Positions 26,026-33,652 of a DNA stretch of 64,000 nt are shown piece after piece. Each line of letters opens with the position of its first letter. Position 1 is the first letter of the stretch. This stretch comes from DASSUW01 sp963789005 (GTDB lineage: Bacteria; Actinomycetota; Thermoleophilia; Solirubrobacterales; Solirubrobacteraceae), in NCBI GenBank assembly GCA_963789005.1, contig CAWBIZ010000002.1:248001-312000 (forward strand), given 5' to 3'. The translations under genes and the position numbers were made by a program. The notes beneath the pieces are model-generated. The model did not search any database, was not told where the DNA came from, and saw nothing but the letters and a program-made list of their open reading frames with translations.

Positions 26026-26055
26026 GACTGCTCCTCTCGTGTCATCTACTTCTGA

Positions 26056-26082
26056 GACGAGAGAGAGGCGTTGCCTGTGACA
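26056..26082 (-). promoter_or_regulatory. ECF41 promoter, exact match to consensus
   Basis: Read on the minus strand: TGTCACA (26082-26076), a 16-base spacer, then CGTC (26059-26056). This is the published ECF41 target sequence without mismatch. It lies 31 bases upstream of the epimerase ATG, so the epimerase-sigma operon should be transcribed by its own sigma factor. Confidence 0.88.
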
Positions 26083-26131
26083 GCGGCTGGCGCTCGGTAT
26101 TCCCGGCGCCGGATTCCGACGGGCGCGTGAC

Positions 26132-26518
26132 TCAGCGGAGACGCGCCCCGATCGTCGCTGCGAGCTCCGGCACGTCGAGCTCGCCTCGCGCCACGGCCTG
26201 GACGAGCGCCTCGGCCTCGTCGACCGTGTACTCGAGGTCACGGCCGTTGAGCAGGCAGAAGACGCGCGTCGAGGCCCAGGCCAGGCGCTTGTTGCCGTCG
26301 ACGAGCGCGTGGTTGCGTGCGACGGAGTGCATCAGCGCCGCCGCCTTGTCGGCGAACACGGGATACGCGTCCTCGCCGAGAACAGTAGTTCGTGGCCGGG
26401 CCGCCGCGGAGGCCAGCAAGCCGCCGTCGCGAACGTCGAACTCGCCGATCACGCCGGCGGCGATCTCGAGCAGGTCTGCAACGGTCAGGTACTCAATCGG
26501 CTGGTCGCCGCCCGTCAC
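26132..26518 (-). CDS. doc: Doc-type Fic-fold toxin
   Basis: A 128-residue protein matching death-on-curing toxins. The Fic motif reads HALVDGNKRLAW (near residue 68; consensus HxFx[D/E]GNKR, with Leu replacing Phe). Doc enzymes phosphorylate EF-Tu and stop translation. The GTG start overlaps the antitoxin stop (GTGA). The N-terminal YLTVADLLEIAAGVIGE and C-terminal helices fit the usual 120-130-residue length. Confidence 0.88.
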   Translation of the reverse strand: MTGGDQPIEYLTVADLLEIAAGVIGEFDVRDGGLLASAAARPRTTVLGEDAYPVFADKAAALMHSVARNHALVDGNKRLAWASTRVFCLLNGRDLEYTVDEAEALVQAVARGELDVPELAATIGARLR

Positions 26519-26712
26519 CGGCTGAGCCGGTCGAGCAGCTCGGCGTCCTCGGCGCGAACCTTCTCGATCGCCGCACGCAGCCGTGCCGGCCGGTCGGAGA
26601 CGTACTCGGCGATTGCCAACCTGGCGACCTCTTGCATCGAGCGTCCTTCCTCGGCGGCCTTGCGGCGCAGGGCCTCGGCTTCGCGGTCGCTGAGACGCAG
26701 GTTCATGGCCAT
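26515..26712 (-). CDS. Ribbon-helix-helix antitoxin of the Doc pair
   Basis: A 65-residue protein. MNLRLSDREAEALRRKAAEE with SMQEVARLAIAEYVSD is a typical ribbon-helix-helix DNA-binding domain, and the charged C-terminal tail (RAAIEKVRAEDAELLDRLSR) would wrap and neutralise the toxin. Start taken at the ATG giving MAMNLRL; the next ATG two codons later is also possible. A 17-base palindrome lies directly upstream. The partner is RHH rather than the classical Phd fold. Confidence 0.84.
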   Translation of the reverse strand: MAMNLRLSDREAEALRRKAAEEGRSMQEVARLAIAEYVSDRPARLRAAIEKVRAEDAELLDRLSR

Positions 26713-26720
26713 CGCGGCAT

Positions 26721-26737
26721 GGTACCGCATCGGTACC
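26721..26737. promoter_or_regulatory. Toxin-antitoxin operator, perfect inverted repeat
   Basis: GGTACCGCATCGGTACC: seven-base arms around a CAT centre, eight bases upstream of the antitoxin start. Ribbon-helix-helix antitoxins bind such short palindromes to repress their own operon. Confidence 0.75.
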
Positions 26738-26776
26738 ACCGCCTCACCGCAACTCAAGGGATCCCGTGGGGATCCG

Positions 26777-27400
26777 ATGCAAGTGACGATGCGTCTCCTC
26801 CTGACCGTGACCCTGTTCGCGCTGCTCGCCGGCAGCGCGTCCGCCTATCCCCAGCTCCCCGAGCCGCTGCCGCCCGTCAAGGGCAACCCGGCGAACCGGC
26901 TGCTCGACGTGCCGATCGAGGACTCGATCTACGATGGCGCGCGCACCTGCAAGCGGCGTGGCCGCGCGGGTGTCGCCGCGCTCAGCGCCTGGCTCGACGC
27001 CCGCACGCGCGGTGCGTTCTGGGGCTCTTACCGCTGCGAGAAGTGGGGCAAGGACTCCGCGTCGCTGCACGCCGAGAACCGCGCGATCGACTGGCACCTC
27101 GACGCGGCCCTCAAGGCCGACCGCACCGCGGCCGACAAGCTGTTCCGCCTCCTGCTCGCGCCTGACAAGGCCGGCAACCCGCAGGCGCTGGCCCGGCGCA
27201 TGGGCGTGCAGGAGCTGATCTGGGATTGCGGGTACTGGAGTGCTGGGATGACCGACTTCCAGCCGTACCGCGTCTGCTTCAACGAGAGGGGCAAGCCGCG
27301 CAAGCGCGTCGACAAGACGAGCGCGCATCGCGACCACATCCACATCGGGATGACGAAGGCGGGTGCGAACGGTCGCACGAGCTTCTGGGCGGCGCGCTGA
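26777..27400 (+). CDS. Exported M15-like (LAS-type) metal-site protein
   Basis: A 207-residue exported protein. Signal peptide MQVTMRLLLTVTLFALLAGSASA. The mature part has H-x6-D (SLHAENRAIDWH) and a late HxH (HRDHIHIGM), the zinc ligands of LAS/M15-type peptidases, plus a conserved CGYWS segment. This resembles the ARB_07466-type extracellular domain found in actinobacteria. A role in cell-wall peptide hydrolysis is likely but unproven. The following NlpC/P60 gene is coupled by a four-base overlap, supporting a wall-related function. Confidence 0.78.
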   Translation: MQVTMRLLLTVTLFALLAGSASAYPQLPEPLPPVKGNPANRLLDVPIEDSIYDGARTCKRRGRAGVAALSAWLDARTRGAFWGSYRCEKWGKDSASLHAENRAIDWHLDAALKADRTAADKLFRLLLAPDKAGNPQALARRMGVQELIWDCGYWSAGMTDFQPYRVCFNERGKPRKRVDKTSAHRDHIHIGMTKAGANGRTSFWAAR

Positions 27401-28104
27401 CCCGGCTCGCCGTCATCGTGGTCGCCGTCTTCGCGGCGGTCGGCGCCGGGGCGTTCGCGCTCAGCGCGCCGAGCGAGAAGGCCGCGCCTGCGCAGGCGAA
27501 GGCGAAGGCGCGGGTTGTCGAGCAGCCCGCGGAGCTGCCGCCGCTGCCCAAGCTGCGACCCAAGGTGGTCGAGCCTGTCGCCGGCGACACCGGCACGACG
27601 GTCACGACCGACCCGGGGCTCGAGGACGTCGGCCCGAAGCCGACGCGCGCCGCCTCGGGCGCGCGCGTGCGGCGCTCCGTCGGGCGCACCGACATCACGA
27701 AGGCGACCGCGCTCTCCAACGGCGTCGCGCTGCCGCCGCTCGAGGCTCCCGAGGAGGTCAAGCAGATCATCGAGGCGGGCAACAGCATCGCCCGCTCGCC
27801 GTACCTGTGGGGCGGCGGCCACGGCAAGTGGCTCGACGAGGGCTACGACTGCTCCGGCTCGGTGTCGTTCGCGCTTGCGGCCGCTGGGCTGCTTTCCGGT
27901 CCGCTCGCGTCGGGGCCGCTGATGGGCTGGGGCGAGGCCGGTCGCGGCAAGTGGGTCACGATCTACGCGAACCAGGGGCACGTGTTCATGGAGGTGGCGG
28001 GGATCCGCTTCGACACCTCGGGCCAGCGTGTCACCGGCTCGCGCTGGCAGAACGCGATGCGCTCCACAGGCGGGTTCGTCGCCCGCCATCCGCCCGGCCT
28101 CTGA
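27397..28104 (+). CDS. Exported NlpC/P60-like cysteine peptidase domain protein
   Basis: About 235 residues. N-terminal signal/anchor (LAVIVVAVFAAVGAGAFALS), a Pro-rich linker, then an NlpC/P60-like domain: PYLWGGGHGKWLDEGYDCSG with the nucleophile Cys, and the catalytic His in NQGHVFMEVAG. It closely resembles the C-terminal half of the protein at 47483. Start is uncertain: a CTG overlapping the previous stop gives a proper positively charged signal peptide; a GTG at 27418 is the conservative alternative. Likely a peptidoglycan hydrolase. No riboswitch precedes it, unlike its relative. Confidence 0.82.
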   Translation: MTRLAVIVVAVFAAVGAGAFALSAPSEKAAPAQAKAKARVVEQPAELPPLPKLRPKVVEPVAGDTGTTVTTDPGLEDVGPKPTRAASGARVRRSVGRTDITKATALSNGVALPPLEAPEEVKQIIEAGNSIARSPYLWGGGHGKWLDEGYDCSGSVSFALAAAGLLSGPLASGPLMGWGEAGRGKWVTIYANQGHVFMEVAGIRFDTSGQRVTGSRWQNAMRSTGGFVARHPPGL

Positions 28105-28186
28105 TCCGGTGCGAACCCCATGCGGCGCGCGTCGCGGGGGCCGATGAGATGGGTGTAAGCGTGGCTCTCCTGTCGAACCGGCCCTG

Positions 28187-28435
28187 ATGCTCAGCTCCCC
28201 GCTCCCCGAACTCCTCCCCGGACCGCCTCCGGAGGTCCTCGACGAGATCGGCGCTGCGTGGGAGCGGGCTCAGGCACCGATGATCGAGTCGCTGGAGCTG
28301 ACCTTCGACTCGGCCCCGGGGGTTGCGCGCGCCTGGGGCGAGCTGCGACTCCCGGACGGCACCGTGGTCACGCGGCTGCGCGCGTCCGAGGCCGTCGCGC
28401 TCGCCTGCGGCGACATGGTGCTGCAAACCGTGTAA
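28187..28435 (+). CDS. Uncharacterised 82-residue protein
   Basis: Not recognised. A small soluble, slightly acidic protein with a Pro-rich start (LPELLPGPPPEVLDEIG), a beta-rich middle (LTFDSAPGVARAWGELRLPD) and no cysteine or membrane segment. Codon use is typical of neighbours. No clear ribosome site. It stands alone between the NlpC/P60 gene and the histone-like gene. Confidence 0.55.
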   Translation: MLSSPLPELLPGPPPEVLDEIGAAWERAQAPMIESLELTFDSAPGVARAWGELRLPDGTVVTRLRASEAVALACGDMVLQTV

Positions 28436-28456
28436 GCGGCGGGCGCCGCGGGCAGG

Positions 28457-28930
28457 ATGGCCGCCATGGCCATCAAACCGAAGCAGCTCATCGACTCGGC
28501 CGTGGACCTCGGCAAGTCGGCGGTCAAACGTGGCGTCGAGACCGCCGAGCGCCTGCGCGGGCACGACGAGAAGATCGCCCCGCCCTCGACGCCCGGCACG
28601 CCCGCCGCGAAGACGACGCCGTCGCGCGCCACCCGGTCGCGCGCCACGACGGGCGCGCCGCCGACGGTCGGCGCCGCGAAGCCCGGAAAGCCGCGCGGGC
28701 CGAAGTCCGCGACCGCCCCCAAGCGCGCGACGAAGTCGGCGGCGGCGAAGCGCGGGACGACGAAGTCCGCGTCGACGAGGGCGAGCAATGCGACGAAGGC
28801 CGCGGGAACGGCCGGCGCCTCGACGAAGCCAGCGAAGGCGACGAGCGCGGCGACGAAATCGGCGGCGACGAAGAGCACGGCAACCAAGACCGCGGCGGCG
28901 AAGAAGCCCGCGGCCAAGAAGAGCGGCTAG
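28457..28930 (+). CDS. Lys/Ala-rich histone H1-like protein
   Basis: A 157-residue highly basic protein. The first ~40 residues may form a helix (KPKQLIDSAVDLGKSAVKRG); the rest is low-complexity Ala/Lys/Thr/Ser/Pro with AATKSAATKS- and AAAKKPAAKKS-type repeats like eukaryotic H1 tails and bacterial histone-like proteins. Non-specific DNA binding and nucleoid compaction are inferred. A second ATG nine bases later (MAIKPKQ) is an equally good start. Confidence 0.72.
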   Translation: MAAMAIKPKQLIDSAVDLGKSAVKRGVETAERLRGHDEKIAPPSTPGTPAAKTTPSRATRSRATTGAPPTVGAAKPGKPRGPKSATAPKRATKSAAAKRGTTKSASTRASNATKAAGTAGASTKPAKATSAATKSAATKSTATKTAAAKKPAAKKSG

Positions 28931-28955
28931 GCCGGCGCTGGCAAGGGTCCGCGCG

Positions 28956-29300
28956 ATGGACCCGGCACAACGCGCGGCGCTGTCGCGGGCGAAGGCACGG
29001 CTCGACCGGCTCGACTTCTACCCCGAGCCGGTGCGGATGGCCCGGGTACGGATCCTCCACACGCCATGGCTGTTCCGGATCCCGGGCTTCCGGCGCTTCC
29101 ACGGCTACGAGGTCGGACCGCTGATCCTGATCCGCAAGCCGCTGGCGCAGACGTCCGACGACCTGATCGTCCACGAGCTGTGCCACGTGTGGCAGGACCA
29201 GCACCGGCGCGTGCGGATGTGGCTCTCGTACCTCTACCAGGGCTACCGCAACAACCCGCACGAGATCGAGGCGCGGCGGGCGGCGGCCGAGACGCGCTAG
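28956..29300 (+). CDS. Small HExxH-motif protein (zincin-like)
   Basis: A 114-residue protein with a zinc-metallopeptidase motif HELCHVWQ near residue 71, preceded by SDDLIVH and followed by a basic helical C-terminus ending PHEIEARRAA, where the Glu could be the third metal ligand. It resembles short DUF4157-like minimal metallopeptidases often found as stand-alone genes in actinobacteria. Substrate unknown. Confidence 0.7.
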   Translation: MDPAQRAALSRAKARLDRLDFYPEPVRMARVRILHTPWLFRIPGFRRFHGYEVGPLILIRKPLAQTSDDLIVHELCHVWQDQHRRVRMWLSYLYQGYRNNPHEIEARRAAAETR

Positions 29301-29311
29301 CGTCCCGGTCG

Positions 29312-29800
29312 GTGGATGGACAGGCGGTCCTGGAGCGCCACGCCCAAGCGGCGGCGACCGTGCGGGCATTCGCGGAGCGTTCGCGCGCCGAGCGCGTCGT
29401 GCTGCTCGTCGACGTCGGCGAGGAGCGTCCGCCGGCGATGATCGACTGCGCTCCCGGCGGCGACCTCGAGCTGACCGACGAGGGAGCGCTGTGGCGCGTG
29501 CCGGCCGAGGTGGACGTCGGCGCCGAGCCGCGGCCACTGCCCGACCTGCGGCCGCCGCCGGCCACCGCCCTCGCGCTCGACCCCGTGACGGGCGAGCTCG
29601 AGGCGCCGCTCGGCGCGGTGGCGAACCTGGCCGGCGGCGTGCTCGCGCTCGCTCGCGCGTTCGGCGGCCGCAGCGTCGCGACCGCCGACTTCGCGACCCG
29701 TCACCCGGAGATGCCGCTCACGATCGCCGCGCGCGAGGGCGAGCCGATCGTGGTGGCCGCGGGCGACCATCGCTTCGAGCTCCCCGAGGGCGTGGCGTGA
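29312..29800 (+). CDS. Uncharacterised 162-residue protein
   Basis: Not recognised. Soluble and acidic, no cysteine clusters or membrane helices apparent: helical N-terminus (QAVLERHAQAAATVRAFAER), then strands (RVVLLVDVGEERPPAMIDCA) and a hydrophobic helix (VANLAGGVLALARAFGG). The ending REGEPIVVAAGDHRFELPEG looks like a beta hairpin. GTG start; stop overlaps the next gene (GTGA), so the two are coupled. Confidence 0.68.
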   Translation: MDGQAVLERHAQAAATVRAFAERSRAERVVLLVDVGEERPPAMIDCAPGGDLELTDEGALWRVPAEVDVGAEPRPLPDLRPPPATALALDPVTGELEAPLGAVANLAGGVLALARAFGGRSVATADFATRHPEMPLTIAAREGEPIVVAAGDHRFELPEGVA

Positions 29801-30120
29801 GCGAGCCGTGCACGTGGTGCGGGACCGACGTCGAGGACGCGGGCGGCTTCCGTGCGTACGAGCCGGCCGGCGACCGGCGCGCCGTGTTCTGCCGCCTCGA
29901 GCACGTCGTGCCGTGGGCGATCCGCGGCGCCTGGTGGGAGCCCGGCCCCGGCGTCGACGACCCACGGCTGACCACGTGCTCGTGGTGCGACGAGCCGCTC
30001 GGCGAGGCGCACGTGCTCGTCGTCCGCACGCGCGGAGAGCACCACATCCCGGACGGCTTCTGCACCGTCGAGCACCTGCTCGAGTGGGCGAAGGCCGGCG
30101 GTCGGTACCGCGGCGCGTAA
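29797..30120 (+). CDS. Small CxxC zinc-ribbon protein
   Basis: A 107-residue protein with two CxxC knuckles (PCTWCGTD at the start, TCSWCDEPLG near residue 60) and single cysteines near FCRLEH and FCTVEH, suggesting two structural zinc sites in a repeated C..C..FC pattern. The two halves look like an internal duplication. Function unknown; coupled to the preceding gene. Confidence 0.72.
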   Translation: MSEPCTWCGTDVEDAGGFRAYEPAGDRRAVFCRLEHVVPWAIRGAWWEPGPGVDDPRLTTCSWCDEPLGEAHVLVVRTRGEHHIPDGFCTVEHLLEWAKAGGRYRGA

Positions 30121-30142
30121 ACAGGCTCCAGCGCGCAGCGCG

Positions 30143-30889
30143 TCACCGCGCTGACGCGGCGATCCGGGCCGCCTCCTCGCGCGTGAAGTCGCCCTCCAGG
30201 CGCAGCAGGATCCCGTCAGAGCGCTCGACGAGCAGCGTCGGCCCGGCCAGTCGCTGCGTCTCGAACCGCGCGTTGTCGTCCTCGGCGATGTACGCGAAGC
30301 CGTGGTCGGCGCCCGTGATGAAGAACGCCGGGTCGCCGTTGACGGTCAGCCGCTCGATGTCCGTCGCCGAGCCGATCGTCTTCTCGATCAGCGGGGTCAC
30401 GGTGGCGCGGAACTCGGTGACGAGAAGGCCAACGCCGTTCGAGCCCGGGAGGCCGGGACGGGGCCGGTAGACGAGGTCCACGCGCGGCGGGTAAGCGTCG
30501 AAGTAGACCGCGTCCGGCTCGCCCGCGGCCGCCGGCACGAGCACCGGGAAGCCCGCGCGCCGGCGCGCCGCCGCCAGCGGCACCGGTTGGCCGAGCGTGA
30601 GATCGGACCCGAAGTCGGACGGCGGCGGCTCGGCCCGCTCGATCCGCACGCTTCCGAAGCCGAGCAGGTCGAGCACGGCCGAGCGCGCCGGCGGCACCGC
30701 CATGACGACCGCGACGAGCACCGCGCCGAGGGCGACCGCCACGCGCCACGCCGGCCACTCGAGCCAGCGCCCGCGGCGGCGCGGAGGCTGCGCGGGCAGC
30801 CGCGCGGCCACCGCGCCGCTCACATCCGGCGTCTCCGGCCACTCCACCCGCAGCGCATGCAGCTCGCGCTCGAGGTCGAGGTCAGACAC
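30143..30889 (-). CDS. Single-pass membrane protein, probable anti-sigma-type partner
   Basis: A 248-residue protein: short cytoplasmic N-terminus (~45 residues, no zinc-binding HC motif), one membrane helix (VAVALGAVLVAVVMAVPPA, near residue 50) and an outer domain of ~170 residues with strands such as VDLVYRPRPGLP and DPAFFITGADHGFAYI. It lies 29 bases downstream of an ECF sigma gene on the same strand, the usual place for an anti-sigma factor. The outer part may sense the envelope. Anti-sigma activity is inference. Confidence 0.7.
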   Translation of the reverse strand: MSDLDLERELHALRVEWPETPDVSGAVAARLPAQPPRRRGRWLEWPAWRVAVALGAVLVAVVMAVPPARSAVLDLLGFGSVRIERAEPPPSDFGSDLTLGQPVPLAAARRRAGFPVLVPAAAGEPDAVYFDAYPPRVDLVYRPRPGLPGSNGVGLLVTEFRATVTPLIEKTIGSATDIERLTVNGDPAFFITGADHGFAYIAEDDNARFETQRLAGPTLLVERSDGILLRLEGDFTREEAARIAASAR

Positions 30890-30918
30890 GCGGGCTCACC
30901 TCCTCGCGCGGCCGAGCC

Positions 30919-31482
30919 CTAGACATGCTCGCCCACCTCTTCCCGGAGCCGCGCCAGCGCGCGCGAGAGGCGCGACTTGACCGTGCCGGCGCGGACGCCG
31001 AGCGCAGCGGCGGTCTCGGCCTCCGACAGCTCGAGCAGGTAGCGGCAGGCGATCACCGTGCGGTCGCGGTCGCCGAGCCGGCCGAGGCCCTCGAGCAGCG
31101 CCGCGCGACGCTCGCCCGCGAGGAGCGCCGCCTCCGGGGAGTGGGCCGACTCCCCCGAGGGGCGCCCCTCGCCGGCGGCGCGCAGCGCGAGCGCCGCGCG
31201 GCGTCCGGCGGCCCGGCGCCGGTTGCGCGCCTCGTTGGCGACGATCGCGAGCAGCCACGGGCGCAGCGGCTCGCCCGCCCGGAAGCGCCCCAGCGCGCGG
31301 TAGGCCTTCACGAACGCCTCCTGAGCGGCCTCCTCGGCGTCGGCAGAACTGCCGCAGATGACATAGGCGATGCGGAAGGCGATCTCCTCGTGGTCGCGGA
31401 CGAGCGTCGCGTACGCGGCGCCGTCGCCCTCGCGCGCACGCTCGACCAGCTCGTCCTCTGTCAGTGGTCGGCCCACCACCAC
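30919..31482 (-). CDS. ECF RNA polymerase sigma factor
   Basis: A 187-residue SigE/RpoE-type factor: region 2 AYVICGSSADAEEAAQEAFV near residue 45, region 4 ELSEAETAAALGVRAGTVKSRLSRAL near residues 150-175, then a short acidic tail. Three consecutive GTG codons can start it; the first is used here. A GGAAC-type promoter lies so close that the transcript would be leaderless. Its membrane partner follows. Confidence 0.88.
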   Translation of the reverse strand: MVVGRPLTEDELVERAREGDGAAYATLVRDHEEIAFRIAYVICGSSADAEEAAQEAFVKAYRALGRFRAGEPLRPWLLAIVANEARNRRRAAGRRAALALRAAGEGRPSGESAHSPEAALLAGERRAALLEGLGRLGDRDRTVIACRYLLELSEAETAAALGVRAGTVKSRLSRALARLREEVGEHV

Positions 31483-31488
31483 CGCCTA

Positions 31489-31515
31489 CTACAGCGGTAC
31501 GCGCGGATCCGTTCC
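31489..31515 (-). promoter_or_regulatory. Candidate autoregulated ECF promoter (GGAAC type)
   Basis: On the minus strand, GGAAC (31515-31511) is followed after 18 bases by GTAG (31492-31489). GGAAC is the commonest ECF -35 core. Transcription would begin at about the first GTG of the sigma gene. A second GGAACGGAT lies 55 bases further upstream, reaching into the P450 start region. Confidence 0.42.
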
Positions 31516-31570
31516 ATCTTCTGCCGCCGGGCCGCGCGCGCCGGCCGTGCGGTAGGAGACAATCCGTTCC

Positions 31571-32852
31571 ATGTCGCTGCCGCCCGGGCCGCGCGCCCCG
31601 GCCGCGATCCAGACCTACGAGTGGATCGCCCGGCCGACCGCGCTCATGCGCCGCTGCCAGGCCCGCTACGGGGAGCCGTTCACGCTGAACATCGCCTGGG
31701 CCGACGCGCCGATGGTGTTCGTCTCGGACCCGCAGGACGTCAAGCGGGTGTTCGCCGCCGGTGCCGACACCCTCCGGGCCGGGGCCAGCTCGACAGTGCT
31801 CGAGCCGTTCGCCGGGCCGCGCTCGATCCTCGTCCTCGACGGCGACGAGCACCTGAACGAGCGGCGCCTGATGCTGCCGCCCTTCCACGGCGACGCGCTC
31901 GCCCGCTGGCGGGAGACGATCGCGCAGCTCGCCGCCGCCGAGCTCGACGGCTGGACGCCGGGCCGGCCCGTCCACGCGCTCCGGCGCATGCAGGCGCTGA
32001 CGCTCGAGGTGATCCTGCGCGTCGTGTTCGGGAGCGGCGACCCGGCGCTGCGCGACGCGATCCGCCGCACGCTCGACATGACGACCTCGCTGCCGCGGCT
32101 GTGGGCGATGGCGCTCGTGCCGCGCAACACCGGGCCGTGGCGAACCTTCATGCGCGCCGTCCGCGACCTCGACGCGCTGATCTACGAGCGCATCGACGCC
32201 GCCGCGGACGACGGCTCGGTGCTCGCGGTCCTGCGCGCCGCCGACCCCGAGCCCGCCCGCCTGCGCGACCAGCTGGTCACGCTGCTCGCCGCCGGCCACG
32301 AGACGACCGCGGGCTCGCTGGCGTGGGCGCTCGAGCGGCTCGCCCGCCACCCCGACATCCTCACGCGCGTGCGCGAGGATGAGGACGGCTACGCCGACGC
32401 GGTGGTCAAGGAGGTCCTGCGCTGCCGTCCCGTGCTCGCGATCGCCCCGCGCCAGGTCGTCACCGAGTACACCGTCGGAGGCTGGACGCTGCCGCCGGGA
32501 ACCCACGTGACGCCGTGCATCTACCTCACCCACCGCCGGCCCGACCTGTGGGGCGACCCGACCGCGTTCCGGCCGGAGCGCTTCCTCGACGGCGCTCCGC
32601 CGCCGTACGCCTTCATCCCATTCGGCGGCGGCACGCGCCGCTGCCTCGGCGCCGCGTTCGCGACGCTGGAGATGCGCGAGGTGCTGCGCGCGGTCGCGAG
32701 CCGCTTCGCGCTCCGTCCTGCGCGGCCCGCAAGCCGAGCGGATGCGCCGGCGGTCGATCACGATCACCCCCGCGCACGGCGGTCAGGTGGTCCCGGAGGC
32801 GCTAGCGTCACCTGCCGCGCGATGCCGCTCTTCTGCCGCCATAACCGCCTGA
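31571..32852 (+). CDS. Cytochrome P450, C-terminus displaced by a one-base frameshift
   Basis: Hallmarks are intact: I-helix AAGHETTAG, ExxR (EVLRCRP) and haem-binding FGGGTRRCLG with the Cys ligand near residue 358. After SRFALRPARP the frame is wrong: removing one C from the CCC run at 32726-32728 gives QAERMRRRSITITPAHGGQV, the normal P450 end, and a stop at 32852 (about 426 residues). As written, the frame instead runs on into the next gene to 33652, an apparent fusion that I consider false. Substrate unknown; no ferredoxin gene is near. Confidence 0.85.
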
Positions 32853-33652
32853 CCGCCAAGTGCCCGATCTGCAGCCGCGAGCTGCAGGCCGAGCTCAGGG
32901 GTGCGGCCCCCTCCCGGCCCGCGCGCCGCGGCACGGCCCGCACCTCCTCGTCGACCCCGCGGCGCGGCGTGGTCACCCGCAAGCTCGCGCGCGCCGCCGA
33001 CGACGGCTACCGCAACCCGCTGGTTCCCGGGCTGCGCGCCACGGCCGACGCCGAGCGCCTCGCTGCAGCGCTGGCGGCCGCCACCGCTCGGCTCGAGCCG
33101 CCCGGTCCGTACCCCGAGGTGGCCGCCGAGCCCGACCTCGAGGAGGCGACCTGGCTCGCGTTCCTGATCTCCACGGGCATCGAAGAACGCCCGTCGTGGG
33201 CGTCGGGAGAGGAGCCGACCCAGACGGCGGGCGCCTACCGCGCCTGGGCCGGCCGCGCCGGCTCCCAGCAGGCGGCGTTCGAGGGCGAGCCGGCGTGGAC
33301 GCCCGAGCGACGCTTCTCGCGCGTGTTCGAGCGCCTCGCGCTGCCGGGCTTCCCGCGCGCGGCGCGCTTCGACCTGCTGACGGCACTCGGCGCCGCGGGC
33401 CGCTACGAGCTCGAGGCCGGCGAGCTGTGGCTGGCCGCCGGGGAGGACGCGACCACCGAGGCGGCGAAGCGACTCCTCGTGTCCGGCGACAAGCTGCTGC
33501 TGGAGCGGCGCGCGCGCGAGTTGGCCGAGGCGACCGGCGTGCCGCTGGGCGCGCTCGATCGCGCCCTCGCGGTGTGGGGAACCCCGGGCGAGCACGCCGA
33601 CCTGGCCGGCGAGGCGCCCGCCCCGATCCGCGCCGCCCTGTCGCTGCGGTGA
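32822..33652 (+). CDS. Uncharacterised protein with N-terminal zinc-binding motif
   Basis: A 276-residue protein. N-terminus MPLFCRHNRLTAKCPICSRE carries a C-x8-C-x2-C/H group that may bind zinc; a Ser/Arg/Pro-rich linker follows, then a helical domain (residues ~55-276) with ATWLAFLISTGIEERPSW and the ending RALAVWGTPGEHADLAGE. I do not recognise the family with certainty. Its ATG lies within the end of the P450 gene; its stop overlaps the next start by GTGA. Confidence 0.7.
   Translation: MPLFCRHNRLTAKCPICSRELQAELRGAAPSRPARRGTARTSSSTPRRGVVTRKLARAADDGYRNPLVPGLRATADAERLAAALAAATARLEPPGPYPEVAAEPDLEEATWLAFLISTGIEERPSWASGEEPTQTAGAYRAWAGRAGSQQAAFEGEPAWTPERRFSRVFERLALPGFPRAARFDLLTALGAAGRYELEAGELWLAAGEDATTEAAKRLLVSGDKLLLERRARELAEATGVPLGALDRALAVWGTPGEHADLAGEAPAPIRAALSLR

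Noticed and set aside
31571..33652. P450 fused to a zinc-motif protein
   Set aside because: The normal P450 C-terminus is found in a neighbouring frame after removing one base, and the downstream part has its own ATG and a different composition; the fusion is best explained by a frameshift.
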